From: JAICND01 sp035281425
GTDB lineage: Bacteria; Actinomycetota; Acidimicrobiia; Spongiisociales; ZC4RG35
Length of the DNA stretch: 42,607 bases
Direction: 5' to 3'
Assembly (NCBI GenBank): GCA_035281425.1
Contig: DATEDX010000020.1
Coordinates: 1-42,607 of the forward strand
The translations under genes were made by a program, and so were the position numbers. The notes under the pieces are model-generated. The model saw only the letters and a program-made list of their open reading frames with translations. It made no database searches and was not told the origin of the DNA. Of this stretch, positions 7,863 through 14,264 are shown piece after piece; within the stretch, counting starts at the first letter, position 1; each line of letters opens with the position of its first letter.

Positions 7863-8875
7863 GACACTCCTTCCGCCACGTGTGCGGCCATTTGTTCGAG
7901 AACCTCCACGATCCGGGCTGAATATCCCCACCCGTTGTTGAACCAGGTCACGGTCTTGACCATGGTCTCGTCCATCACCATGGTGGCGAGGCTGTCGAAG
8001 ACGCCCGAGTAGCGGGAGTCACGGACGTCGCTCGAGACGATGGGATCGGCCGTGTACTCGATCAGTCCGGAGAAGCGTCCGGCGCTGGCCGCGGCCACCG
8101 CGGCGTTGATAGCTTCTTTGCTCGTCGGCTGGTTGACGATGGTGACCAGGTCGACGGTGGAGCCGTCGTTGACGGGAACGTTGAGCGCCATCGCCGACAC
8201 CTTCCCTGTCAACTCGGGCATGACCTGGGTGAGGATCTCCGGCGAGTTGGTGTCTTGGGGGATGATGTTCTCGGCCGCCGAGCGGGAAGTGCGGAAATCG
8301 GTCCCGGGGACATCGGCCAGCCGATGATCTTTGGTCATGGCGTGCACGGTGGTGAAGAAGGCCCGTTCGATCCCCACAGCGTTGTCGAGGATGCGAAGGA
8401 TCGGTGCCACCGCATTGGAGGTGTTGGAGCCCAAAGCGACGGCGGTGGTGGTCGGAGTGAGCACGCCGTCGTTGATACCCCGCAGCAGCACCGGTACGTC
8501 CCCCGGCTTCTCCGGTGCCGAAGCCACCACCACCCGCCTCGCCCCTGCCTCGAGATGACGCTGCACCCAATCGGTCGAGCGGTATTTGCCAGTTGCTTCG
8601 ACCACAAGATCGACCCCCAGCGATGTCCAATCAGCGTCACCGGGTTGCACGGCGTTGAGGAACGCCACCGGCCGTCCCTCGATCTGCAGGGCACCGCCTT
8701 CGTAGCTCACCGGGCGGGGAAATCGGCCGTAGATCGAGTCGTATTTGAGTAAATAAGTGAGGCCGGCGGGATCGGCAACATCGGCGATGGCCGCCACCTC
8801 TAGTTGGGGATGATCCACCAGCAGGCGGAGGACATTGCGGCCTATCCGGCCAAACCCCATCAGACCAATTCTCAT
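7859..8875 (-). CDS. GAPDH paralogue lacking the catalytic cysteine
   Basis: This 338-aa protein aligns with GAPDH end to end. It has the Rossmann start MGFGRIGRNVLR, YLLKYDSIYGRF, and the C-terminal WFNNGWGYSARIV in place of WYDNEWGYS. At the active site, where GAPDH has SNASCTTNC, this protein reads ALGSNTSNA with no gap. The catalytic Cys is Asn151 (codon AAC, positions 8425-8423) and the second Cys is Ala. The helper His178 (TTVHAMTKD) is kept. It therefore should not form the thioester needed for oxidation. It is the first gene of a two-gene unit with the intact GAPDH, so it may mix into GAPDH tetramers or bind NAD/RNA as a regulator; both are inferences. The ATG at 8875 is preferred over the GTG at 8881. 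Confidence 0.9.
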   Translation of the reverse strand: MRIGLMGFGRIGRNVLRLLVDHPQLEVAAIADVADPAGLTYLLKYDSIYGRFPRPVSYEGGALQIEGRPVAFLNAVQPGDADWTSLGVDLVVEATGKYRSTDWVQRHLEAGARRVVVASAPEKPGDVPVLLRGINDGVLTPTTTAVALGSNTSNAVAPILRILDNAVGIERAFFTTVHAMTKDHRLADVPGTDFRTSRSAAENIIPQDTNSPEILTQVMPELTGKVSAMALNVPVNDGSTVDLVTIVNQPTSKEAINAAVAAASAGRFSGLIEYTADPIVSSDVRDSRYSGVFDSLATMVMDETMVKTVTWFNNGWGYSARIVEVLEQMAAHVAEGVS

Positions 8876-8960
8876 GTTCACATTTCACCCTCTTGCCTGG
8901 GGACCGCTCCACGCTAGCGGCCTTCCAGCATCCCTCTTCCCTCGTGAAGGTGGCTGCGGT

Positions 8961-9587
8961 ATGTTGGCCGGGCGGCGGCTGATTAGGAACGTGAAGTTGA
9001 CCCTGCTCGCCTCCACCGCGCTCTCCATGTGCTTGTTGGCTCCGGTCCCCGGCCCGGTCGTGGCCGGCTTCGCCCCGGTCGGTCAGTACGGAGGCCACTG
9101 GGGGATCGACTTCGCTGCCCCTTACGGCACGGCAGTGGCGGCACCAGCCCCGGGGGTGGTCACTTTCTCCGGGACGGTGGCGGGAATGCGCTCGGTGACC
9201 ATCGAGACGTCCCCTGGTTACAAGGTCTCGGTCTCATACTTGTCGGCGATCACCGTCCAAACCGGTGCCCAGGTCTCGGTCGGGCAGACGATCGGACGGT
9301 CGGGTCTGGCCCATGGCCGGCCCGCGGTTCACATCTCGCTCCGGTATCAGAACCAATATCTCGACCCGGCCCCCTTCTTTGAATGCCACCAGGTCGGTCT
9401 TCTCTACCTGCTCCCGCCGCCCGACGTCCCCCCCTATTCTGAACGCCGTGCGCAGCGGCCTCCTTGGAGGCACCTTCGATCCACCCCACATCGCTCACCT
9501 TCTCGCCGGGGAGGTGGCGTATCGTCAATTGGGGCTCGATCGCGTGATCTACATGCCGGCTGGGTCCCCCTGGCAGAAAGCCGGTAG
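8961..9587 (+). CDS. Secreted M23/LytM-like protein with degenerate active site
   Basis: The N-terminus (MLAGRRLIRNVKLTLLASTALSMCLLAP) is a signal peptide or anchor. Residues 44-135 match the M23 (LytM) fold: GGHWGIDFAAPYGTAVAAPAPGVV contains the zinc ligands His46 and Asp50, and the last ligand is His124. The two catalytic histidines are not present: Tyr93 stands in the YAHLS position and Ala122 at the first His of HxH. It is probably a non-hydrolytic wall-binding or amidase-activating protein, like EnvC/NlpD-type LytM domains (inference). The start is the ATG at 8961. The frame stays open until 9587, 140 bases into nadD; the part after about residue 160 is proline/arginine-rich and may be a shadow frame, so the true end is uncertain. 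Confidence 0.75.
   Translation: MLAGRRLIRNVKLTLLASTALSMCLLAPVPGPVVAGFAPVGQYGGHWGIDFAAPYGTAVAAPAPGVVTFSGTVAGMRSVTIETSPGYKVSVSYLSAITVQTGAQVSVGQTIGRSGLAHGRPAVHISLRYQNQYLDPAPFFECHQVGLLYLLPPPDVPPYSERRAQRPPWRHLRSTPHRSPSRRGGGVSSIGARSRDLHAGWVPLAESR
9435..9440 (+). promoter_or_regulatory. -10 box TATTCT for leaderless nadD
   Basis: TATTCT fits TANNNT and ends 8 bases before the GTG at 9448, placing the transcript start one base before the start codon. It lies inside the tail of the upstream M23-like reading frame, so nadD can be expressed independently of it. Confidence 0.45.
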
Positions 9588-10017
9588 GCGGGTGAGCGCT
9601 GCCGTCCACCGCTGGACTATGACGGAACTGGCGGTGAGTCCCATCGAATATTTCGAGGCCGATGACCGCGAGGTGCACCGGGACGGCTGGACCTACACCG
9701 CCGACACCCTTACCACTTTTCCCGCCCCAGAAGAGATCGTCATGATCCTGGGGAGCGACGCCGCCCTCGGCCTACCCACCTGGCACCAGTCGGTGGATGT
9801 ACTGGCCCGGGTGGAGTTGGCGGTGGTGCCTCGCCCCGGCCTGGACCGGGCGGCGGTAGAAGAACAGGTCAAGGTGGACCACTGGCTCGACATGCCGGCC
9901 CTTCCCGTCAGCGGCACTCTTATCAGGGAGCGGGTCCGATCGGGGCAGGGCTACCGGTTCCTCGTCACCGACGCGGTGTTTGCATATGTCGATGAACAAG
10001 GTCTCTACCGGGATTAG
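9448..10017 (+). CDS. nadD: Nicotinate-nucleotide adenylyltransferase
   Basis: NadD (189 aa) joins nicotinate mononucleotide and ATP to give deamido-NAD in NAD synthesis. The nucleotidyltransferase motif GGTFDPPHIAH spans residues 7-17, and the second motif is VSGTLIRERVRSG near the C-terminus, matching the family's ISSTxIR. Length is normal. The GTG at 9448 is chosen because homology starts at once (RSGLLGGTFDP) and a -10 box sits just upstream; the open frame upstream lies in the M23-like gene. It is followed after 32 bases by rsfS, the usual partner in Gram-positive bacteria. Confidence 0.95.
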   Translation: MRSGLLGGTFDPPHIAHLLAGEVAYRQLGLDRVIYMPAGSPWQKAGRRVSAAVHRWTMTELAVSPIEYFEADDREVHRDGWTYTADTLTTFPAPEEIVMILGSDAALGLPTWHQSVDVLARVELAVVPRPGLDRAAVEEQVKVDHWLDMPALPVSGTLIRERVRSGQGYRFLVTDAVFAYVDEQGLYRD

Positions 10018-10032
10018 AGTCGATTAGGAGCC

Positions 10033-10038
10033 AGGAGG
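10033..10038 (+). promoter_or_regulatory. AGGAGG ribosome binding site pointing to a non-standard rsfS start
   Basis: This perfect Shine-Dalgarno sequence lies 16 bases after the nadD stop. The only in-frame candidate at usable distance is ATT at 10050 (11 bases away). The nearest standard-type start, TTG at 10101, is 62 bases away. Confidence 0.55.
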
Positions 10039-10049
10039 TCCCAGCCGTC

Positions 10050-10439
10050 ATTTCAGAAGCCGCCGACCGTAACTCCGCCGATCCAATAGCCACTGCACGG
10101 TTGGCGGCCGACGCCTTAGCTGACAAGAAGGGATCCGACATCGTCCTGCTCGAGGTGGGGGACATCTTCACTATTGCCGACGTGTTCGTGATCGCCACCG
10201 GCACCTCTCGTCCCCACGTGCAGACACTGGCCGATCGGGTGGAGGAACTGCTCAAGGAGTCCGGACGCCGGCCGCTACGAGACGAAGGCAGGGCAGAGGC
10301 AGAGTGGGTCCTCATCGACTACGGCGATGTGGTGGTGCACATCTTCCAAACTGCGGCCCGTGACTACTACGACTTGGAGAGGCTGTGGAGGGACGCTCCC
10401 GCCATCTCCTGGGAGCCGGCCGGTTCTGACTTGGGGTGA
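10050..10439 (+). CDS. rsfS: Ribosomal silencing factor RsfS (Iojap family)
   Basis: RsfS binds ribosomal protein uL14 and blocks subunit joining under starvation. The core LAADALADKKGSDIVLLEVGDIFTIADVFVIATGTSRPHVQTLADRVEE, followed by EWVLIDYGDVVVHIF and YYDLERLW, is diagnostic. The family normally has about 10-15 residues before this core. If translation started at the TTG at 10101 these would be missing, whereas reading from ATT at 10050 gives ISEAADRNSADPIATAR, which matches the family layout and follows a perfect AGGAGG. I therefore propose an ATT start (129 aa); with TTG it would be 112 aa. It follows nadD and ends 3 bases from the convergent ferredoxin gene. Confidence 0.9.
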   Translation: MSEAADRNSADPIATARLAADALADKKGSDIVLLEVGDIFTIADVFVIATGTSRPHVQTLADRVEELLKESGRRPLRDEGRAEAEWVLIDYGDVVVHIFQTAARDYYDLERLWRDAPAISWEPAGSDLG

Positions 10440-10442
10440 GTA

Positions 10443-10745
10443 TCAGCCCTTGGGGACGGGTTCGATCATGATGCACTCGCCGGGGCACTCCTCGGCCGAT
10501 TCGAGCACATCTTCGATCAAAGCGTCCGGCACCCGGGCCAGCCCCCGGGCCCCGTCGGGCCCATGCCCATCGCCATCCTTGCCGTCGAACACCGTGGTCT
10601 TACCGAAATGTTTGGCCTCTTCTTTCACGACCCAGAGGCCGTCGTCACGGGCGGTAAAGACATCGGGAGTGATTTCTTCGCAGATCCCATCGCCCGTGCA
10701 GAGGTCTTGGTCAATCCAGACCACGAGTTTGGTTGCTTCGGCCAT
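10443..10745 (-). CDS. Small ferredoxin, 3Fe-4S/4Fe-4S single-cluster type
   Basis: This 100-aa protein has cluster cysteines in DLCTGDGIC (Cys17, Cys23) and in ECPGEC near the C-terminus, as in the one-cluster ferredoxins that serve cytochrome P450s and other monooxygenases. The CxxxxxC spacing in the first motif favours a 3Fe-4S cluster, though a fourth Cys in the last motif leaves 4Fe-4S possible. The middle contains an acidic, Gly-rich loop (DGKDGDGHGPDGARG). No P450 or reductase lies next to it, so the partner is unknown. The ATG at 10745 coincides with the predicted transcript start of a good promoter, giving a leaderless mRNA. Confidence 0.88.
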   Translation of the reverse strand: MAEATKLVVWIDQDLCTGDGICEEITPDVFTARDDGLWVVKEEAKHFGKTTVFDGKDGDGHGPDGARGLARVPDALIEDVLESAEECPGECIMIEPVPKG

Positions 10746-10751
10746 GCTCCA

Positions 10752-10779
10752 TTGATACCCGCTGGGCGGTGGTTGTCAA
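10752..10779 (-). promoter_or_regulatory. Promoter TTGACA-N16-TATCAA, leaderless ferredoxin transcript
   Basis: On the minus strand TTGACA (10779-10774) is followed after 16 bases by TATCAA (10757-10752). The last base of the -10 box is 7 bases before the A of the ATG at 10745. It is the best -35/-10 pair seen in the window. Confidence 0.65.
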
Positions 10780-10796
10780 ACCCAGCTCGGGCAGGG

Positions 10797-10997
10797 TCAG
10801 CTCTCCATCACCGACCCTCGGATCCGAGGGTAGCGAACCGGGGCGTGGAGATGGCAGGTTGAGCGGGGGTTATAGCGGCTGAGAACCGTTTCACAGCCGT
10901 GGGCCATGCAAACTCTCTTTTTGTCGATGGTGCGGGGACGTCGGGAGCCCCGAGGCAGGGTCGAGCCCCGCATGATGGTGACCTCTTTCGGTTCCAT
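10797..10997 (-). CDS. Small Cys/His zinc-ribbon-like protein
   Basis: This 66-aa basic protein has Cys30, Cys35, Cys48 and His51 in VCMAHGCETVLSRYNPRSTCHLH, which looks like a compact zinc-binding knuckle with a conserved-looking LSRYN core. I recall similar small proteins in actinobacteria but cannot name a family with certainty. The ATG at 10997 is used; an internal ATG at 10973 preceded by AGAGG is an equally good start. It is divergent from the sugar dehydrogenase gene and upstream of ferredoxin on the same strand. Codon pattern and motif favour a real gene; function is unknown. Confidence 0.5.
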   Translation of the reverse strand: MEPKEVTIMRGSTLPRGSRRPRTIDKKRVCMAHGCETVLSRYNPRSTCHLHAPVRYPRIRGSVMES

Positions 10998-11041
10998 GGC
11001 CCTGATTTACCCCCCGGGGCCGGTGCTGAAACCACCCCCTA

Positions 11042-11047
11042 TAGACT
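11042..11047 (+). promoter_or_regulatory. -10 box TAGACT upstream of the sugar dehydrogenase gene
   Basis: TAGACT (within TATAGACT) ends 10 bases before the ATG at 11057, giving a predicted leader of about 3 bases. The same hexamer serves the genes at 18711 and 26043. Confidence 0.45.
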
Positions 11048-11056
11048 TCTTACCCG

Positions 11057-12343
11057 ATGCCGCCTTCCCGCCCGTTAGAACGTCGCGTCGGTCTACTCCT
11101 TGGCTTACTGGCGGTTTTGTTCGTCGTCGGCCTGGCCACTCGATCCCTGGTGGAGGAAGGGGAAATCGACACCACCACCACTAAAACCGTGGCCGCCACG
11201 ACCTCGACCGCACCCGGGGGCACAACCTCCACCACTAGTGGCTCTTCCACCACCGACACTTCCATCGCTCCGCTAGGGGCGCTCTCTTTGCAGCCGGTGG
11301 CAACCGGCCTGGGTCAGCCCACCTACGCCCTCGCTCCGGCCGGGTCGGAGCGGATCTGGGTGGTAGAGCGACCAGGACGGATCACGGTCTTGGAGTCCGA
11401 CGGCTCGGTGACGGCCACCTTCCTCGACATTCAGGAGCAGGTGGCCTTCGACGGCATCGAGCAGGGAATGCTCGGACTGGCCTTCCATCCGGAGTTCCCC
11501 GACGATCCTCGGGTTTTCGTCTACTACGTCGCTGAGGGGGTAGGACGGCGCCTGTCGGAGTTCACGACCGTGTCTGAGGTGGAAGCCGACCCCGACAGCG
11601 AGCGAATCCTGTTCGAAGCCACCCAGCCCCCCCGGTCCACCGACATCCGCCACTACGGAGGCATGGTCCAGTTCGGGCCCGACGGCTTCCTCTGGATCTC
11701 TTCCGGGGACGGCGCCAACGCCAGCGACCAGGGCCAGAACTCGGAAGGGCTCTTCGGCAAGATCCTTCGCATCGATGTTGACAGCGGAGATCCCTATGGC
11801 ATTCCTCCCGATAATCCGTTCGTCGACGGCGGCGGTGGGCAGGAGGTGTGGGCTTACGGCCTCCGCAACCCTTGGCGCTTCTCCATCGACGCCGAGGGCG
11901 GGAACATCTACATCGGCGATGTGGGTTTCGGCGCCCGCGAAGAGATCAATGTGCTGTCGCTGGCGGAAGGCGGTGGGTCCAATCTCGGCTGGGCCAACGT
12001 CGAAGGAACGGTCTGTTTCCAAGAGGATCCCTGCGACCCGGCAGACTACGTCCTCCCCGCGGTCGAATACGACCATGACGATGGCTGCTCGGTAGCGGGA
12101 GGCCAGGTCTATCGAGGTCCGGCCATCCCCGAGTTGCATAGCGTTTACTTCTACTCCGATTGGTGCCAGGGGTGGATCCGGAGTTTCGTTTGGGACGGGG
12201 AAGCCGCCACCGATGAGCGCGATTGGACCGAGGAACTCGGTGGCAGCCCTGGCCAGGTGAACGCCTTCGGGCTGGACGGCGCGGGGGAGATCTTGGTGGT
12301 CACCCATGGCGGTGACATCCTCCGCCTGGTCGCCAACCGCTAG
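11057..12343 (+). CDS. PQQ-dependent sugar dehydrogenase-like (GSDH family), membrane-anchored
   Basis: The 428-aa protein starts with a membrane anchor or signal (GLLLGLLAVLFVVGLA, residues 12-27), then a Thr/Ser-rich linker (about 38-68), then a six-bladed beta-propeller of the glucose/sorbosone dehydrogenase family. Matching motifs are GLAFHPEFPDDPRVFVYY, HYGGMVQFGPDGFLWISSGDG with the expected catalytic His199, and YGLRNPWRFSID. The family oxidises sugars or related aldoses outside the membrane using PQQ, but many members have unknown substrates and some do not bind PQQ. Several Cys in the second half (CFQEDPC, GCSVAGG, DWCQGW) suggest disulfides, consistent with export. It stands alone with its own promoter. 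Confidence 0.87.
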   Translation: MPPSRPLERRVGLLLGLLAVLFVVGLATRSLVEEGEIDTTTTKTVAATTSTAPGGTTSTTSGSSTTDTSIAPLGALSLQPVATGLGQPTYALAPAGSERIWVVERPGRITVLESDGSVTATFLDIQEQVAFDGIEQGMLGLAFHPEFPDDPRVFVYYVAEGVGRRLSEFTTVSEVEADPDSERILFEATQPPRSTDIRHYGGMVQFGPDGFLWISSGDGANASDQGQNSEGLFGKILRIDVDSGDPYGIPPDNPFVDGGGGQEVWAYGLRNPWRFSIDAEGGNIYIGDVGFGAREEINVLSLAEGGGSNLGWANVEGTVCFQEDPCDPADYVLPAVEYDHDDGCSVAGGQVYRGPAIPELHSVYFYSDWCQGWIRSFVWDGEAATDERDWTEELGGSPGQVNAFGLDGAGEILVVTHGGDILRLVANR

Positions 12344-12386
12344 GGGAGAATCGGCGGCCTGGTACCCTATCCGCTCCGCAAATCCT

Positions 12387-12459
<73 letters not shown>

Positions 12460-12527
12460 CTCCACCCCCGAGCAAACCTAATGCAATAGCAGTGCCCCTG
12501 GCACCAAAACTGCATTCGGATTGCTGC

Positions 12528-12548
12528 TCCCCGGTCCCCGTTCCCCGT
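12528..12548. repeat. Short heptamer array (TCCCCGN x3)
   Basis: One TCCCCGG unit and two TCCCCGT units lie in tandem between the tRNA-Ala and the DUF1876 gene. Unit length matches the other intergenic heptamer arrays in the window. Confidence 0.55.
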
Positions 12549-12598
12549 CATCTCGCTCGACGATGGCGTAGGTTGAGGAGCCCCGAGAAGGAGGAGCC

Positions 12599-12847
12599 GT
12601 GGAAGAGGAGAAGGACGTCGTTTTGTCCATTCATCTCAGCGAAGACGACCGGGAGACGGTGGCGGTGGCGACACTCGATCTGCGAGGGGACCACTTCCAG
12701 GCGACCGGGAGAGCCCGCCGCAACCCCTTGGATCCTCCTAAACCGCTGATCGGAGAAGAGCTGGCCATAGCCCGCGCTCTCAACCAGCTCGAGCATCAGA
12801 TCACCGAAGCCGCCCAAGACAAGATCGACCAGTTCCTCGCTCGCTGA
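12599..12847 (+). CDS. DUF1876 family protein
   Basis: This 82-aa protein matches the actinobacterial DUF1876 family (Mycobacterium tuberculosis Rv2632c-like). The pattern is ETVAVATLDLRGDHFQATGRARRNP, then IGEELAIARALNQLEHQI. The function is unknown; the fold is a small alpha/beta sandwich in known relatives. The start is GTG at 12599 with a strong AAGGAGGAG just upstream, and TAGGTT (12569-12574) is a fitting -10 box, so this gene has a normal short leader rather than a leaderless one. It is convergent with the hydrolase-cyclase gene, 18 bases away. Confidence 0.88.
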   Translation: MEEEKDVVLSIHLSEDDRETVAVATLDLRGDHFQATGRARRNPLDPPKPLIGEELAIARALNQLEHQITEAAQDKIDQFLAR

Positions 12848-12865
12848 TCCCAGGGCGCAACCGGC

Positions 12866-14199
12866 CTAACCCCCGTGGACGGCGAACAGGTTCCACACGC
12901 CCGGGACACCCTTGAGGGTGAATTCGCCGCGGTCGTCAAGGTCGATACCCGACCCCGCCACCAGGTCCTTGACGGTTCTCGACACCAGTACATCGCCGGC
13001 TCCGGCCTGAGCGGCAACTCGGGCCCCGATATGAACGGCGATCCCGCCCACATCGGAGCCAATGATCTCGGCCTCGCCGGTGTGGATTCCGACCCTGATC
13101 TGGAGTCCCAGCTGGGCGGCGCCACCGACCATGCCCAAGCCGGCTCGAATGGCGCGGGCCGGTCCGTCAAAGGTGGCCAGCATCCCATCCCCGGTCTTCT
13201 TGACCACCCGTCCCCGCCAACGGTGGGCTTGTTCTTCCACCACTGCGTCGTGGCGAGCGAGAAGGTCCCGCCAGGCCAAATCGCCCATCTCTGCGGCCCG
13301 AGCTGTCGAGTCGACGATGTCGGTAAAGACGACGGTGGTAAGGACCGCTCTGGTGCGGCGCCTGCCCGGCGGCCGGTGACGAATTCTTCTATCTCCTCGA
13401 GAATGGGCTCGGAGTCTCCCGCCCAGAAGAAGTGATCGCTTCCGGGCAGCTCGACCAGCTTGGCGTGGGGAATCAGCGAAGCGATGTAGCGGCCTTCTTC
13501 CACCATGACATCCGGGTCGTTCAGCCGGTAAATGAGCAAGGTGGGAACCCGAATGGCGGGGAGGATGCTGGTCACGTCGATGTAGGTGTTCATCATGTTG
13601 AGGGCGGCAGCTGCCCTAGGGCTGGCCGAGAGGCGGAGGTAGCGCTCCACCCAGGTGCGGAAGCTCGGATCGGAGGCCCGGCTGGGGGCGTAATACTCCG
13701 CGATCTTGGCCGGGTCGATCCAGTTGCGGCGGATGTCGTCGGTGTCGGCCAGTCTGGCCTCGAGGGTGGGCGCCCAGGGGTAGTCGTCGCTTCGGATCCG
13801 TTTGACGTAGCAGCCCATCAAAGCCAGTCCTTCGGTCCGCTCGGGATAGGTGGCGGCGAAAAGCACGCACATGTTGCCGCCCTCGGAGTGGCCGAGGAGG
13901 GTCGCCCGTTCCGATCCAGCCGCATCCATCACCGCGCGTAGGTCGTCCATCCGCACCTCGAGGGAGGGGAGGGCTTCGACCTCAACCGGATCCGACAAAC
14001 CGGTTCCCCGTTTGTCGAAGACGATGAGCCGCGAGAAGGAGGCGAGACGGTTGAGGAAGCGGGCCAGGCCGGGGTCCTCCCACATCACCTCGATGTTCGA
14101 CACCCACCCCGGCACGTAGACGAGATCGCGCGGTCCTTGCCCGATCACCTGATAGGCAATGTTGATGTCGCCGCTTAGCGCGTATTTAGTGGCCGGCAC
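12866..14199 (-). pseudogene. Alpha/beta hydrolase-class III adenylate cyclase fusion, frameshifted
   Basis: The first part, from GTG 14199, is an alpha/beta hydrolase (YALSGDINIAYQVIGQGP, FDKRGTGLSD, nucleophile elbow LLGHSEGG, late SDHFFWAGD). After FVTGRRAGAAPE, near 13357-13372, the homology jumps to another frame. There TRAVLTTVVFTDIVDST begins a class III nucleotide cyclase domain containing the metal-binding Asp, KKTGDG and GGIAVHIGARV, ending at 12866. The two domains occur as one about 450-aa protein in many actinobacteria and rhizobia, so a single base is missing (or a -1 slip is needed) here. The first frame runs on to 12796 only as a shadow. No slippery heptamer is seen at the junction. 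An assembly error is as likely as true inactivation. A separate cyclase product starting at ATG 13288 would lack its first metal-binding Asp. Confidence 0.8.
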
Positions 14200-14264
14200 C
14201 GTTTACCGATTCGGGGAAAGGGAGAGGCTATCAACCAACGAACTCGACCTATTCGGGCACAGCG

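Noticed and set aside
12796..13357. C-terminal 190 residues of the long hydrolase frame as a novel domain.
   Set aside because: This part is Trp/Pro/Ser-rich shadow sequence of the adenylate cyclase domain, which is coded in another frame.
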